Assembly (NCBI RefSeq): GCF_000004195.4
Contig: NC_030683.2
Location: 78,523,410-78,587,409 of the forward strand
Reading direction: 5' to 3'
Length of the DNA: 64,000 nt
From: Xenopus tropicalis
Taxonomy: Eukaryota; Chordata; Amphibia; Anura; Pipidae
Part shown: one piece after another, positions 10,864 through 23,504 of the stretch
Position numbering within the stretch: position 1 is the stretch's first letter
Layout of the letters: every line of letters begins with the position of its first letter
Notes under the pieces: generated by a model
What the model was told of the DNA's origin: nothing
Database searches by the model: none
Seen by the model: only the letters and a program-made list of their open reading frames with translations
Made by a program: the position numbers and the translations under genes

Positions 10864-13166
10864 GACAAGATGAACACTGGCCTGACAGATACACACTTTG
10901 TTGTCTAATGACTAATATGTTCATAGACAAGCACTGTTCATTTTCTCATTCTCTGTGAGCAAAGTTATTGATTACACTTTTCATCTTTGCCGTTTATATT
11001 AATACATTTACTATATTGTTACTTAATTGCCTGTCATGGATTGGCTATAGGACAAACTCTATCTATTGCATGCTATTTGTATTATGGAATTGAGCTGTTG
11101 ATCCAGCTGCTGCATTAGCCAGAGTTTCCAGTTTTCCTCAAATGCCTCCAGATCATTTGAATACCAGCATAAACCATATATGTTAGATGCACATCCATGG
11201 AACAGAGTAGACTGCTGTTCCGTTTTGTTACAAGATATGTGCTATAGTTTAATGCATTATTTCATTGGCAATACCTTGGTAGAGCCTTTGAGAGGACAGG
11301 ACACAACTTTATATATTATGGCTCTTCTTGCTTTATGTTGAATATGTTATTCACCACTGATGGGCATTTTAAAGTAGACAACATAATTCTTTTTGAGGGG
11401 GACATCATTGCTTCTGAGGTCTTGGTTTCTACCAATTAATTAATGAGGAGCCATAGGGCAAGGTGGGGAATATTACCAAGACTATTTATGACTAACCCAA
11501 GTAACAATACTAACCCAACAATAATTGAGTATGCAATGTTGGCTGAGCCATAAAAATATATTAGGTTTGTGTGCCCTTAAAGCAGAACTTGGATTGTCTT
11601 TATTTGGAGAATATTAACAGTAAAGTTTTTCTCTGGTGATAAACATTCCTAAATAAGATATAGGTCTTGTGATTTAAATTATAAATGCATTGTCCTTATG
11701 ATATAAACTGGACATGTAATTCTATCAAATATTCTGTTGCTGAAAGAAAGCTAAGAAAGAAAGCTAAGAAAGAGGTACAAATCCTTTACCTTCTTGCAGT
11801 CTGGCCCACTTGCCACTTCTCACTGTTCTTACCCATCCATCCCAACCTATACCTCTTTACTTAGTTTGGATCCGCCACTGCTTTTTATGATGAGCTCTTC
11901 CTGGCTGCTGAAAGTGCTGCCTGGGGTTATGTTGAAACCACAGATTTCCATTAATATGGGATATATTTTTGCCACGTTGAGACATTCTCTTCTATTCTAA
12001 TGCCTGTTTGCATTCCATGGGCCGGCCCCCTCACCTAGCCATAAAGTCTCTCTCACACTTGTTCATGCTGATTTGCATAAATGCCACTGGCAAGGGCTTT
12101 TGCCTCATTTGTGTTACCTTACATCAGAGATGTCAAACATAAAAAAATACATTCAGGGTGTAGTTCTCCTTCAAACTGCAGTAATACCTCATTTATGAGA
12201 ATGCATGAATTTAAAAAGACCCCAGTGAATGAATGAAATTGTGATTCTAAACATTTATTACACAAAAGGTAAATGCTTTATTGGAGTGTGGGAGAAGGAA
12301 TTTCATTGTAAACATATCTGACTCAAGAACCATTTACTGCATTCTTAGAGCCTATACTTTAACTGACTGAGTGTGAGACAATAAAGTAGATGTTTAACAT
12401 CGGCTATTAAAGCAAGAGAATGGCAAAAAGAATGAACATCTGTCAGTTAAATGAATTGGGCTTTTTCCCCTGCTAATTTCTTGAGTGGCCAGGCCAAGAA
12501 ATAACTGCTCATTACTTTCTGCAGAAACAAGCCTGCCTGCACAATTATTGTGTTATACATTAATAGCATGGCATTTTGGATGCATTAGGTGCTGCTGCTG
12601 ATTCTGCAGTTTCTACTTTAATGTGTAATTAATGATATGTTTGTACATGTACTTTAATATATATCTAACAATCAAAGTTTGATTTTTAGAAACTAAATCA
12701 GAGTTTACTTATATTTCCCATGTTATACAATAGTGATCAAATGGTCACAGGCTTGATTAAATATGCAAGACACATGTATTGTAAATTCTTAACATGAATG
12801 AATAGGAAATATTACTGAATTTGAATAAGTCTATATGAAGGTGGGCATTAAGTTATAAGTTAGAACAGATATTCACCTTTATTTTTTCATCCACAAATTA
12901 AATGTTGTTGGTATTATAACAGTAAATGATTGTACATACAGTATAGATTTTATTTCTTCAGTTTATGGATAAAAATTGTATCTGAATTAATGATTAAAAC
13001 CATGTTAATGGGTTCATTTCTAGTAAATTAAGATATTGTATGATTAAAGAATTCCTTTAATCCAATAGATGGTCATGTACTGTACTTTCCTGGTGTGTAT
13101 TTACAAATTCTGACTCTGGACCTGGATTATAGGGCTTCTGTATGTAATGTACAGCATCATTATGTA

Positions 13167-13336
13167 TAGGGATGCACCAAATCCACTTTTCTGGATTCTG
13201 CCGAACCCCCAATGCTTTGTAAAGGATTCGGCCAAATACTGAACCAAATCATAATCCAAGCAGAAAGCAAATCCTGCCGAAATAGGCAGACTCTTGGCTG
13301 AATACCAAACTGAATTCTGGATGCGGTGCATCCCTA
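13167..13336. mobile_element. hAT MITE (TAGGGATGCACC family), copy 1
   Basis: Ends TAGGGATGCACCAAATCC and GGATGCGGTGCATCCCTA are inverted repeats. They are flanked by a perfect 8-bp duplication ATTATGTA (13159-13166 and 13337-13344). The 8-bp duplication and the CAGGGATGCACCGAAT-like end are hallmarks of hAT elements in fish and frogs. No transposase is present. Confidence 0.88.
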
Positions 13337-13917
13337 ATTATGTATTAAGTAAAAGAGTATAACTTGGTCTGGGCTTTAGTTCATCTAAATAAGATCACTT
13401 CCCTACATGCAGTGTCACCAGTCCATCTAGAGCTGAACTTTATTTGCCAAGAATTCTGGGTGCTCCAATTAAGCAATTACTGAGTGCCAGAAATGCTAAA
13501 TACTGTTCTCTGTAAAATACTTAATGGAACATTATACCCCCTCCCTTTTCAACATTAATTAAATTAATTAGACTTGTACTAAACAAACTTTTTGCCTATT
13601 AAATTAATTAGGAAATATATATGATTATTGTTGTTTCTTGCACTAAACTAAACTAGAATGTGACTTTTCTTTCAATTTTAGATTTTGTACTGTTTAGCAA
13701 AAGAAATAACAAAAACCATACACATTTCTGAATGAAAACAATGGAGAAATGGTACATTGCGCTCTGGAGCTCTGTTCAATAAACAAATGTTGAAATAGGT
13801 GGTATACTGCCTCTTTAACTGACTGTATCAAACTGTTATATATTTATATCATTAATAGGAATATCTGGATGTCATCTTGCTGTCACTACATGATATCTTA
13901 AAGCTGTTGGTACTTAC

Positions 13918-14079
13918 AGCAGGACCAGTGAAAGGGGAGTGATCGCAGTTCTCCTCCCAGGACTGTTGAAGCGTGTGTGCAAATTCTTTGAAGTAGCTGT
14001 GTGATTGATTGAACATGGAAAAACCTAAAATATTCACACGATCATCCAATGGAGACTCGAATCGTTGCAATACAAATTC
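13918..14079 (-). CDS. grik4: grik4 exon: amino-terminal domain, [10 protein letters not shown] segment
   Basis: A 162-base exon with acceptor CATACAG and donor GTAAGT. It reads [20 protein letters not shown], then [19 protein letters not shown] and [18 protein letters not shown] in FNQSH is a potential N-glycosylation site. The Cys of ENCDH is the likely disulfide partner of the Cys in the first exon here. Phase 0 at both ends. Mammalian GluK4 reads [20 protein letters not shown] in the same place, so only conservative changes are seen. Confidence 0.97.
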
Positions 14080-17000
14080 CTGTATGGTTACCAAATTAAG
14101 AAGACAAAATAGTTGGGGTAATTAGTAATTATGATGCCTTATCATTTTAGATCTATCCTTATTTATATTATTCATTATAAAAGTGGGTCAGCACACTTTA
14201 AACTGTACAATAGTATTTTAGTGCATAAGGACTCATTTATGAACACAAGTGCAAGTATACCTGAACTAAAATGGATGCAATCATACTGATGTTATTTATT
14301 AAGAGTACTTGTTCCCAAACACACTGAATAGTTGTTCTAAGCATCTGTTCATTCATCCTGTCCCTTATGAAGAATCATGTGCACTTGTGCCTATCAAGAC
14401 TGAGTAACCCTGGAGCTACTGCGACCCTAAACAAGGCAGTAGCGCAAGTGTTCCTTCAGCATGTTGCATTGATTGGGTGTACCAGACCTGCTGTCAAAGA
14501 ATAAATGACATTTTAATGCCACACTCAAGTGACACAACAAGCGACACTCGTCATGAATGAAAATACACTTTCATAAAATAATAGCAGATTACATCCAAAA
14601 TTGCACTTTTCACACTGCACTTGCAGTTGTAAATGATCCTCGTAGTGTATTAACTTATAACTGATAAAAGTATGCTATGTATTTAAGGAAGCAACCCATG
14701 TCGTAACTAATATCAAGTAAGCAATTAAAGAAACCAGAAAGAGACATACTAGAAAAACTGAAAATAAAGAGTGCAGAATGTAGATTTTTTTTAATCCACA
14801 TTCTATATATTTGCAATATTGATCATGGATAAAAAGCACAATGCTGTTGCTGTAAAATACATATATTCCAAAAATGAAACAGCAGAATAATAAATTTGAA
14901 AGCACTGCACCAGAAATCATCATCCTTTATATTACAAGGCCAGACATACCCCTTATGGTAAGCTGACTAGTGATGAGCTAAGTTTTTCTCCAGACATGAA
15001 TGAAAAGAATGTCTCTCAAGTTAACAGGTAACATTGATGTTCTATGTGCACTAGACCTTTGTCTTGGGGAGCATACTGTATATCCATAATCCATACATGA
15101 ACAAAAATAGGTGGGCTCTCATTGAATAAACTAAATTGTTACATTTTTTGATAGTTTGGTTATATTAGTTGGTAGCCAAAATAGCTGCCCTATTTTCCCC
15201 CCCTTTGTCTTTGTAAGACTTTCAGTCCAAGGGCCATATTGGTCCTCCTTGTTTTTTTTCTGTGTTTTTTTGTGTCATTTTGCTTTTATTCCTTTTTTGC
15301 CATTTGCAAATACAATTCAAGCAATATACTCAAATTCTGCATAGCATGCTTAGTCGCCACTATTATTCATTTCCATGTTGCTATCACATTGTCTTTTCCC
15401 AGACACTGAACTCCTTGACTTTGTTTTAATAATGTCCTCTTCATTGCGTTTAATGAAAACTGCAATTTACTCCTTTTGTTTTCTCTCATTTTTCCATTTT
15501 CTTCTTTCAGAATTCTTGATTGCTACTAATTATATTCTTCATTGTGCTGACCAAGAACACCTGACTTAAACTATTGCTTTTAGTAGATGCAATCAGGTAG
15601 GACAGGTTGATATACTTTGGACATAGTGCCTTCATTGTTATTCACAATGGTCTTATCACATCTTAGAGCTATTAAGGTACTGTCATTACCTATACAGAGA
15701 AACACACAGACACTAATTCATTTACACACCTGCATAACACACATATGAAAAGACAAGTAAACCCTTTGCTTGTTGAGTATCAATACACAAGCTTAAAGGC
15801 ATACTGTTGTAAGAATAAAAACTGTTTATGTTGCCTGCAAGTACTAGCTTTAATGCAAGTTTATTTATAATTATGCTTCAACACATGATTTTGCTTTGTC
15901 ACAGTCTTTGTACTTTTACCAAAAGAGGATCAAGTGCAGCCTCTCTAAAATGGACACAATAGGAATTTTGTGAAAGTGTGCCTATTGACCCTGGGAAATC
16001 TTGCAGCTGCTACTCTGGACATGGCGGAAGTTCCAGGTTTACCTGAAAAGTTTGTTTTGACCATAGGACACGATTGTGTCCCACATGCCCACTATTATAC
16101 TGGAATGCATGGAAAAACAATGCATTGTGGGCAAAAACCATTGTGTTCTGCAGCTGAAATTTGCACTTTGTACACTGTGTCTAGTAAGCAAATGCCACTC
16201 AAGAATATTACCTAGTATACTGTGTGTATTCCCCTGTACAACTGAGCCAAAACTACTATGTCTATTGGCCCTTTAAATAAAAAGTAACACTAAAATACAC
16301 ATTTCTCACACTGAGTTTGTGTAGATTTAGCAAACCCTGTATTGCAGTATGTATAAATATGTTTAAATATTGCTTAATTCAAGATAGATATTTTTACATA
16401 CAATTTTATGGCAAATAAATGCAACACTGCAAAATCCCACTTTCCTATATAGCATCCCAGGAACTTCTAAAAGTGAATACTGCAACTTAGTGCAACTGTT
16501 AAACACACGAATGGATTCATGTCACAAAAACAGTTAGGAGGTGAGGAACCAAAGGGTGTTGGTGGTGTGAAGGGTTGCACAATACTTGCGTTATATAGCT
16601 CTTTTTCATCCTAGTGCCTTACTAGCTATTGCTAATGGTAGTTAATCTCTAAGTGGGCATGATAGGAAAGTTTCAGCAGATGAGTTTCCAGCAAGGTAAT
16701 TTAGGGCAATCAGTTACTCAGCGACCGTGAGTCAGATGTGGCCCTCCAAAAGATGATGACATCATCATTTTAATTTAATCCGGGCCTTGAACATGCTATA
16801 TGGTAAATTACCGGCCCAATACATGTAATAAGCTGGACAGCACTGCTCTATATGATTCGCCACTTTAACCTAAATTGAGAAACAGCCATCATATTGCTGT
16901 AATCAAGGAAAGGCATTGACTGCAAATCTCTCCCACACCTTTATAGAAGCATATTTTATATTTTGGATGACTTTTGTCAAGTAGCTCATGACCACAAAAA

Positions 17001-17764
17001 AAAATCTTATGGGGAAGCAAACAGTCACTGACAGGCACTGGCCTGTCAGAGAATTCTGCAAAAGCTGGATAGGTAAGTTTGCACAGTAGCTTAAAATTTA
17101 TAAAGCAATAATGTTCTCATCTCAAAATGTTTTGGGGGTTTTTGTTGACTGTCTGCAGCTCTCATCCTGGTAAGTATTGCATCTCCATTCTGTTCTTAGT
17201 GTACATTTAATAAACCAGTATTCCAAACACATGCATTCATTGTCTGCAGAAATGGCTCCAAGTGTAAATATGAACATGCTGTGAATCTTCTGCCAATTAA
17301 CATTTTGCACTGTTGAATTTTTTAAATCTCTGGCTCATTCTTTTTCTCTAGTGGGAGCTCTGCCATTGTAAAAGTCAGTTCTGGGTGGCTTCTTTTATAT
17401 TTCATTCAGGAAGAGTAGGGGGCTGATTCTGAGCAGGGATTTTTTTTTTGTCTTCTTTATCTACGTATTTTGGATTTTAATTATGTTCAGTAATAAATTA
17501 CTAGATTTTTTTTTATCAAAACAATGAGAACGTCTGGTTTCCTAATTACAGATTTCATTTTTTTTAATTTACAGCAATATATGTAGACATCACTACCCAG
17601 GAAAAAGATGCAATTTTAGAGAAGTAAATATTCCCCAGATGTATTAGTATAGTCATATAGTTAATTTGGGTTGAAAAAAGAAAATGTGTGTATCTGTACA
17701 GACCTATCAATACACTCACATATATAAAATTATAAATACACAACAATATATTAACTAGACCTTA

Positions 17765-17950
17765 AGATCACTATAGCCTTGGATATTATACCTGTCCCAG
17801 AAGTCATGCAAGCCATTTGTAAAGATATTAATAGAATCTGCCATCACATCACCCAGCAGGATATTCTACAACCTCACTGCCCTCACTGTGAAGGAACATT
17901 TTCACTGCTTTACATGAAAGTCTGTCTGTAATGTCCTCTAATGCACTGAA
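17765..17950 (-). pseudogene. CR1/L2-type LINE, decayed C-terminal coding end
   Basis: The minus strand reads GDVMADSINIFTNGLHDFW and NIQGYSDLK, matching the LINE C-terminus better preserved on the plus strand at 22500-22605 (GDVV/VMADSVNAFKRGLDKF, NIQGYCDTN). Stops and deletions are present. It appears to be the 3' part of the LINE whose reverse transcriptase part lies at 18722-19400, separated by the 17951-18721 insertion. Confidence 0.65.
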
Positions 17951-18721
17951 CTTGTAAAAAAAACAAAAATAGTCTTTACTAATAGTTATATACGCTTTAC
18001 TAAGTTATATATAATAAGACTTTAGTAATAGTCATATACGCACGTTTAGAATTAGCTCTTTCACACATGCACTTTGTGCGCTCCCATGGCAACCACTATA
18101 CGTCATATACATGCGCATCTTATTCTATGGATGTCGCCTTCTGGTGCACTTCCTAATCTTACGTACGTTGAAATGCGCATTATTACCGCGAGGTTACGTT
18201 TTTTGTGGGCCGGTTTCAATGAATTCTTACTATTTAAGTTTGTTGGGGGACAGTGTACCACTTATTGCTCCTGGGGAAGCGTGACGTTCAGCACGCGAAA
18301 CGCGTCGAGCTACATTGTTTTTTGCCTTATTAACTGGTTCACATTGTAAGTAGCCTGTTTTATGCAGTATTCATTCTCATAAATGATATCACGCTATCTG
18401 TTGCTTCTACTCTCTGTTTCACCATATTGAGGATCTTGGCATTTCCTTCAAGCAGAGTTTCACTTCATGCATATTCAGCTTTTATCCATTTTGTTCTGGT
18501 GAGCATATACAATTACAGCATAAGTGGGAGTGGTTTTACAGTTTACACTCTGCACAGAGGTTACTCTGTTTATTGTACAAACATATTGCACTATATGTTT
18601 TTTGTTTTTTATGAACTACATGCGCTTCCATTGTCAGACCTGCACACTTTACTAATAGTTTAATTGTTCTATTTCTGCTTAGTGGCACATATCTGCACTC
18701 TTTCCAGCTCATCCAGCACTG
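17951..18721 (+). mobile_element. Penelope-like LTR-type repeat with hammerhead-like motif
   Basis: Interrupts a minus-strand LINE. At 18271-18300 it carries CTGGGGA, a GCGTG/CACGC hairpin (79-83 with 92-96) and GAAA, in hammerhead-ribozyme order, followed by CGCGTCGAG. Downstream it shares GTAAGTAG, ATAAATGAT and CTGGTGAGCAT with 35689-35900. Penelope-like elements are known to carry hammerhead motifs in their LTRs; assignment here is inference. Ends are approximate. Confidence 0.5.
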
Positions 18722-19400
18722 CATGCTCAAGGTGAGGTCTTACCAGGAATCCAGAAAGTGGAAAATTATATTTTTATCCCTTTATTTGCTTTAGTGGCTA
18801 CTGCTTGACACTACCTAGAGTTACATAGTTTCTTATACTTACCCCCAAATAACAAGTTAAAAAGCAAAGGACCAAAGACAGATCCATGTAGTACTTCACT
18901 AACAACATTGGTCCAATCAGAAATTGATCATTTACCACTACTCTGTGTAATGTATCCTTTAGCCAGACCAGTATTCCTTAATTTAATAAGTAACCTTTAA
19001 TGTGGTTCTATACCAAATGCTTTAGCAAAAGCCAGATTAAATCCACTGCCACAGTAATGCCTAGGTTTCTGTTCACCTCCTCATAAAAGGCAATTATATT
19101 TGTCCAGCAAGATATGTTGTGTATTAAACCATGTGGCACAAATTCATACTATTTTGATTTGAAATGTATTTTTGAAATGTATTCAATGTGTTTTGATTTG
19201 AAATGTATTCAAGTATCTAACGACTGATGCCAAAATAACAGTCCTATAGTTTTCAGAAATTAGAACTTTACCAAACTCTGGGGACCATATAAGACCTCAT
19301 AAAGAGGTCTGGAAGATTAAGTACAATGCTTCCTCAGTTGTGTAAGCAGATTCATAAAACAACTCAAAATCTCTCTTTTTCCCTGCTCTCATCAACCAGC
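18722..19400 (-). pseudogene. CR1/L2/Rex-type LINE, decayed reverse transcriptase segment
   Basis: The minus strand at about 18855-18920 reads DWTNVVSEVLHGSVFGPLLF, clearly derived from the reverse transcriptase motif [14 protein letters not shown]. Farther upstream (to about 19130) it reads ALLIAFAKAFG-like remnants such as the codons over ATTTGGTATAGAACC. Many stops are present. Old and inactive. Confidence 0.65.
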
Positions 19401-19974
19401 TTTGCTTTTTTGCATGCTTTATTGGCCTCTTTGTACCCAATAGTTGTTTTAGCTTTATTGCCTTAAATGAGCACTTTTCTTACCAACCTCAATGCAAATC
19501 TTTCTCTAAAACCATAATGGCTTTGTTAGAATGTTTAAAAGGGAATATTACACATAAATAACTACAAGCCATTTAATTGTTACCTGCCTGGTAACAATTC
19601 TATTATACGCTGGATGTACATAAAGCAAATCTAGTGTGTGTGATTCTATATTTTCCCCCAAAATGTTTTATTGTCTCCTTCCATGATAAATGCCATGAGA
19701 AGCAAACTAAGGGGTGGGGGCACTAGGAATCCATTCTCTGCATGCTCTGGTGCCTGGGCCATCCATAAATTGCTTTTAGGTTGATTCTCATATGCTGAGG
19801 TTGCCTGTATTTGAAATATCTCCACGATACCCATTTTTCTCCCTTTTTTTCTTCCTGCTCTGTCAGTCTCTGTAGTAACTGTCTGTGATATCTACTTGAA
19901 ATACATTCCTTTAAACACTTCCTGAAAACCTTTTTTTCAAATAATAAAACGTCCAACATAATAACCAGACTTTC

Positions 19975-20205
19975 TCTCCTAGGTTTGCTAGTTATGCCTG
20001 TGTCTGCACACATTTCCTCTAGGTACTCTGGTTTATCCCACACTCCAAAAACTTAAAGGTAGTTTAAGCGGTTCCTAAATTGGTCCTTGTGTGTGTGTGT
20101 ATGTGTATGTGATAGGGACCATAGATTGTAAGCTCCACTGAACCATGGACTAATGAACAATATCTGTAAAGCACTGTATAAATGCGTTATTGTTAGATAA
20201 AGAAT
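19975..20205 (+). repeat. L2-type LINE/SINE 3' tail
   Basis: Contains TACTCTGGTTTATCCCACAC, a GTGTGTGTGTATGTG run, TAGATTGTAAGCTCCACTGA and TCTGTAAAGCACTGTATAAATG, the order found at 3' ends of amphibian L2-related repeats. No coding sequence remains. Confidence 0.6.
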
Positions 20206-22159
20206 AATATTACATGATAATTAACTGACTATTTTGAACTTGCCCTACTTACATTTCAAAAACTACAGGCTAGTGACAGAAAAGAGAAATTCCTGTACAC
20301 TTAACCTAGCCACTTGCATGGTATCCTTGTCAGCATACCCACCACAAACATAGAAAAAAGAAGGAAGAAAGTCAAAGGTTAAGGAAAGTAGAAGAATAAT
20401 TGAGTAAAAGGTTATATGAAGATGACAAAGTCTAAGAAAAAAAAAAAACGTGGACTGCCACATAATTAGAGGCAGGAGGATTATAGCTTTGTAATACCTG
20501 CTGATATATAATAATGCTTTAGTGAGAATAGCTATAAATGTCAGCATTCATGGGCATATGGAAGTCCAATAAAAAATGTACTGATTTTAAAATCCCTCTT
20601 AATAGCTGTCATTGTGAAGCAAAGATATATGTGAATACTGTAGGTAATTTAGAGAGGAAACACTGACATTAATCATAGCAGCTAAAGATGTTGTTATTCT
20701 TACTAAAGATGAGTTTGTATGTAGAGTCTCTCAGGGTTACACTATTTTACAATCGACCTGAAATACATAATCCTCTAATTAAGCCCCCAAGGAGAATTAT
20801 TACATAGTGTAAAGTATCACTGACATCTAATTTGTCAAACTGTATTGATCAGTGTAGAAACATATAGTTTGTGCTGCAGATTCACACTTTAAAGACAAGA
20901 ATGACCTTCCTTAATTTATTCAATATATGAACTGAGAGAGGGATTATCTGTGGGCTAGAAGCAATAATATGCTGTCAGAATATCCAATGTCTTTCCTTAT
21001 CCTCAAATGCCATTTATATTTTATTCTTGTGTATTTTGCCCTACATTTTTCTCCTTCAAAAAATGATTTATAAATATATATGCATTATGCTAAGACTGCA
21101 ATGGTACCAGAAGTGAATTTTGACTTTGTAGGCCAACAGAGCAAACATATTTCTGGACTCCCTTACCACCTTTTTCATACCACTTTATGGAGCCCATGTA
21201 CTGTACTATACTGATATGGTGGCCATTGGTCATAGCATTACAACCTTTTTGATACATTGGCAGCCTGCTATGGGCAATTTGCAATGATGTATATACAGTA
21301 GCTAATGGGAGCACCACACAGTTTTTTCCAATGAGACCCTGTACTTTTAGGGTCCTTAGGTTGTCCTGTGCTCTCCTGGCTGCTGTTCTTTTCCTTTCAT
21401 TGAGACAAAGTACTAAGAGCTCATATCTGAGTGCAAGCTCAAGTTCAAAATGCAAAAATCTGCAACTGGGTGTCATTGACTCTATGCTCAAAGGCATTTG
21501 TGTCCCAACATAATCCTTTGCAACTTGTGGTGAGTGCCAATGTGCCTGCCCAGCCTACTCTGACATATTGTGCACAAATGTGAGTATGGATGCAAAGAAA
21601 CCCTGAAATAACTGGCAGCCTGAATTTGATGGCAATGCCAGTGTTTGCTTATCAGGCTTTGTCCAGAGCTAAAACTGACTTGCCGCTTGTCTATTGGATG
21701 CTAATGTCATTATTGATGCCATGCAATAGAGGTGATGCTATTCTAATGCAAATCCAATAAGAAAAACTTGTTCCCTCTGGAGAAAAACAAAAGAAATGAA
21801 ATTACTCCTAATAATACTTTAATACTTTTAATTATTGATATATGAGCATTTAAAAAGCAATGTCATGCAAATTTCATTTTACTAAAGCAATTTAAATTTT
21901 TTACCAACATTAATTTCACTGCTAAACTACTGATTCTCAAAGCATTTCACATGCAAGCTATCCTATATATGTGAACCTTATTTTCCACATATCCACCAAC
22001 CTTCACATTATGCTTGTCAGTCAATTACTTTACACCTCTCCCATATTGTCTTTACATTCACACATTCGAGACTTTGCTAGAACTGCACCTCTTCATTGGA
22101 ATTCCCTAATATATTACACTAGGCTATCTCTTTCATTCAGCTTTTAAATAAACTTTTCA

Positions 22160-22742
22160 AAATGCAGGAGAATGAGAAGGATATTAATAAGCTGGAGAGA
22201 GTGCAGAGAAGCACAACTAAACTGGTAAAGGGGATGGAAGATTTAAGCTATGAGGTTAGACAGTCGAGGTTGGGGTTGTTTTCTCTGGAAAAGAGCTTGC
22301 GCTTGCGAGGGGACATGATTACTCTGTACAAGTACATTAGAGGGGATTATAGGCAGATGGGGGATGTTCTTTTTTCCCATAAAAACGTTCAACGCACCAG
22401 AGGCCACACCTATAGATTAGAGGAACGGAGCTTCCATTTGAAGCAGCGTCGGTGGGTTTTCACGGTGAGGGGAGTGAGGTTGTGGAATGCCCTTCCTAGT
22501 GATGTGGTAATGGCAGATTCAGTTAATGCCTTTAAGAGGGGCCTGGATAAGTTCTTGAACAATCAGAATATCCAAGGCTATTGTGATACTAATATCTACA
22601 GTTAGTATTAGTGGTTGTATATATAGTTTATGTATGTGAGTGTATAGATTGGTAAGTATAGGTTGTGTGTGCTGGGTTTACTTGGATGGGTTGAACTTGA
22701 TGGACTCTGGTCTTTTTTCAACCCTATGTAACTATGTAACTG
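22160..22742 (+). mobile_element. 5'-truncated CR1/L2/Rex-type LINE
   Basis: The plus strand is open from 22162 to 22605 and encodes the last 147 residues or so of a LINE ORF2: LERVQRSTTKLVKGMEDLSY, RLGLFSLEKSLRLRGDMITL, RTRGHTYRLEER and RLWNALPSDVVMADSVNAFK. These are characteristic of the region following the reverse transcriptase domain. The 3' UTR ends with WGLTYLDGL-type sequence TTGATGGACTCTGG and the repeated octamer ACTATGTA (22727-22740). The upstream endonuclease and catalytic regions are missing, as usual for LINE insertions. Confidence 0.85.
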
Positions 22743-23160
22743 TCTCTCATTTTTCTGAACCAACTTTGCCTACTCCACATCTGAAGTCGTGTATATGATG
22801 CTGTCTATTGATATTAGGCATTCTGTAAAAAGCTCCAGCTTTAAAATCAGAGGCTGGTTGAAAATGACACTTTTTACACAACCACTTCTATTAGAATTTG
22901 CTTGGCACCTTCATTTTCCCATTGACTTACTGACACTTTATAATTTAAATAAGGTAAATAGTGCATAAATAAACTATTTTTTTCCTCCCCTTTTAAAACA
23001 TTTTTCTAGGTTATTTCATTTTAAACAGCTTGATAAATAGCCCTCTTGTGTCTCATACTCCCTTCTCTTTTTAGAATCAGCATGGGCCTTTTCACCACCT
23101 GTAGCAAGAAATATTTGTATGTAATCTACTGTATATTTGTTGATATACATGGCCTTCTAC

Positions 23161-23504
23161 TTAAAGAGATATTGACACCAGAAATGAAACATTTTTTTAC
23201 ATCTATCATAATGTTGTCTTTGCATGCTATTTATAAGTTTGTCTTAAAAGTATTTGCCTGATGCTTTTACATTAACTATCTGATACCCCATGAGGGGGCG
23301 GCCATATTTATGCAGCAGGAGTCCGTTAGCATTTGAAGCTATAACTGACAGGCTGGGAAGGGACAGTCAGGTTTAGGGACTTCAAGTAACAATTACTTAC
23401 AAAAGCAACCCTATCAGGGAAAAATTATCAACATGACCTATAGGGAACTTTTTATGTACATTAATATTTTGAAGAGTAGTTTTTTGGTGTCAGTATCACT
23501 TTAA
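23161..23504. mobile_element. TTAA-flanked MITE, 344 bp
   Basis: TTAA at both ends (23161-23164, 23501-23504) with inverted ends TTAAAGAGATATTGACACCA and TTGGTGTCAGTATCACTTTAA (first 20 and last bases). Fits the T2/Kolobok-like MITE group. No coding capacity. Confidence 0.8.

Larger units (their letters stand above)
7207..13917 (-). other. grik4: grik4 intron, 6.7 kb
   Basis: Holds a 92-bp hAT-like MITE (7763-7854), a Xenopus-type repeat (about 8455-8700), MITEs at 9248-9550 and 10022-10396, and a hAT MITE at 13167-13336. The stretch about 10900-13100 is mostly free of recognisable repeats; 12390-12640 looks like a candidate conserved noncoding element. Confidence 0.75.

Noticed and set aside
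21090..21497. 135-codon minus-strand frame
   Set aside because: No recognisable motif or gene context; likely chance or an unrecognised repeat.
22162..22605. 147-codon plus-strand open frame as a host gene
   Set aside because: Its sequence (FSLEKSLRLRGD, RLWNALPSDVVMADS) is the C-terminus of a CR1/L2-type LINE, followed by that family's tail.
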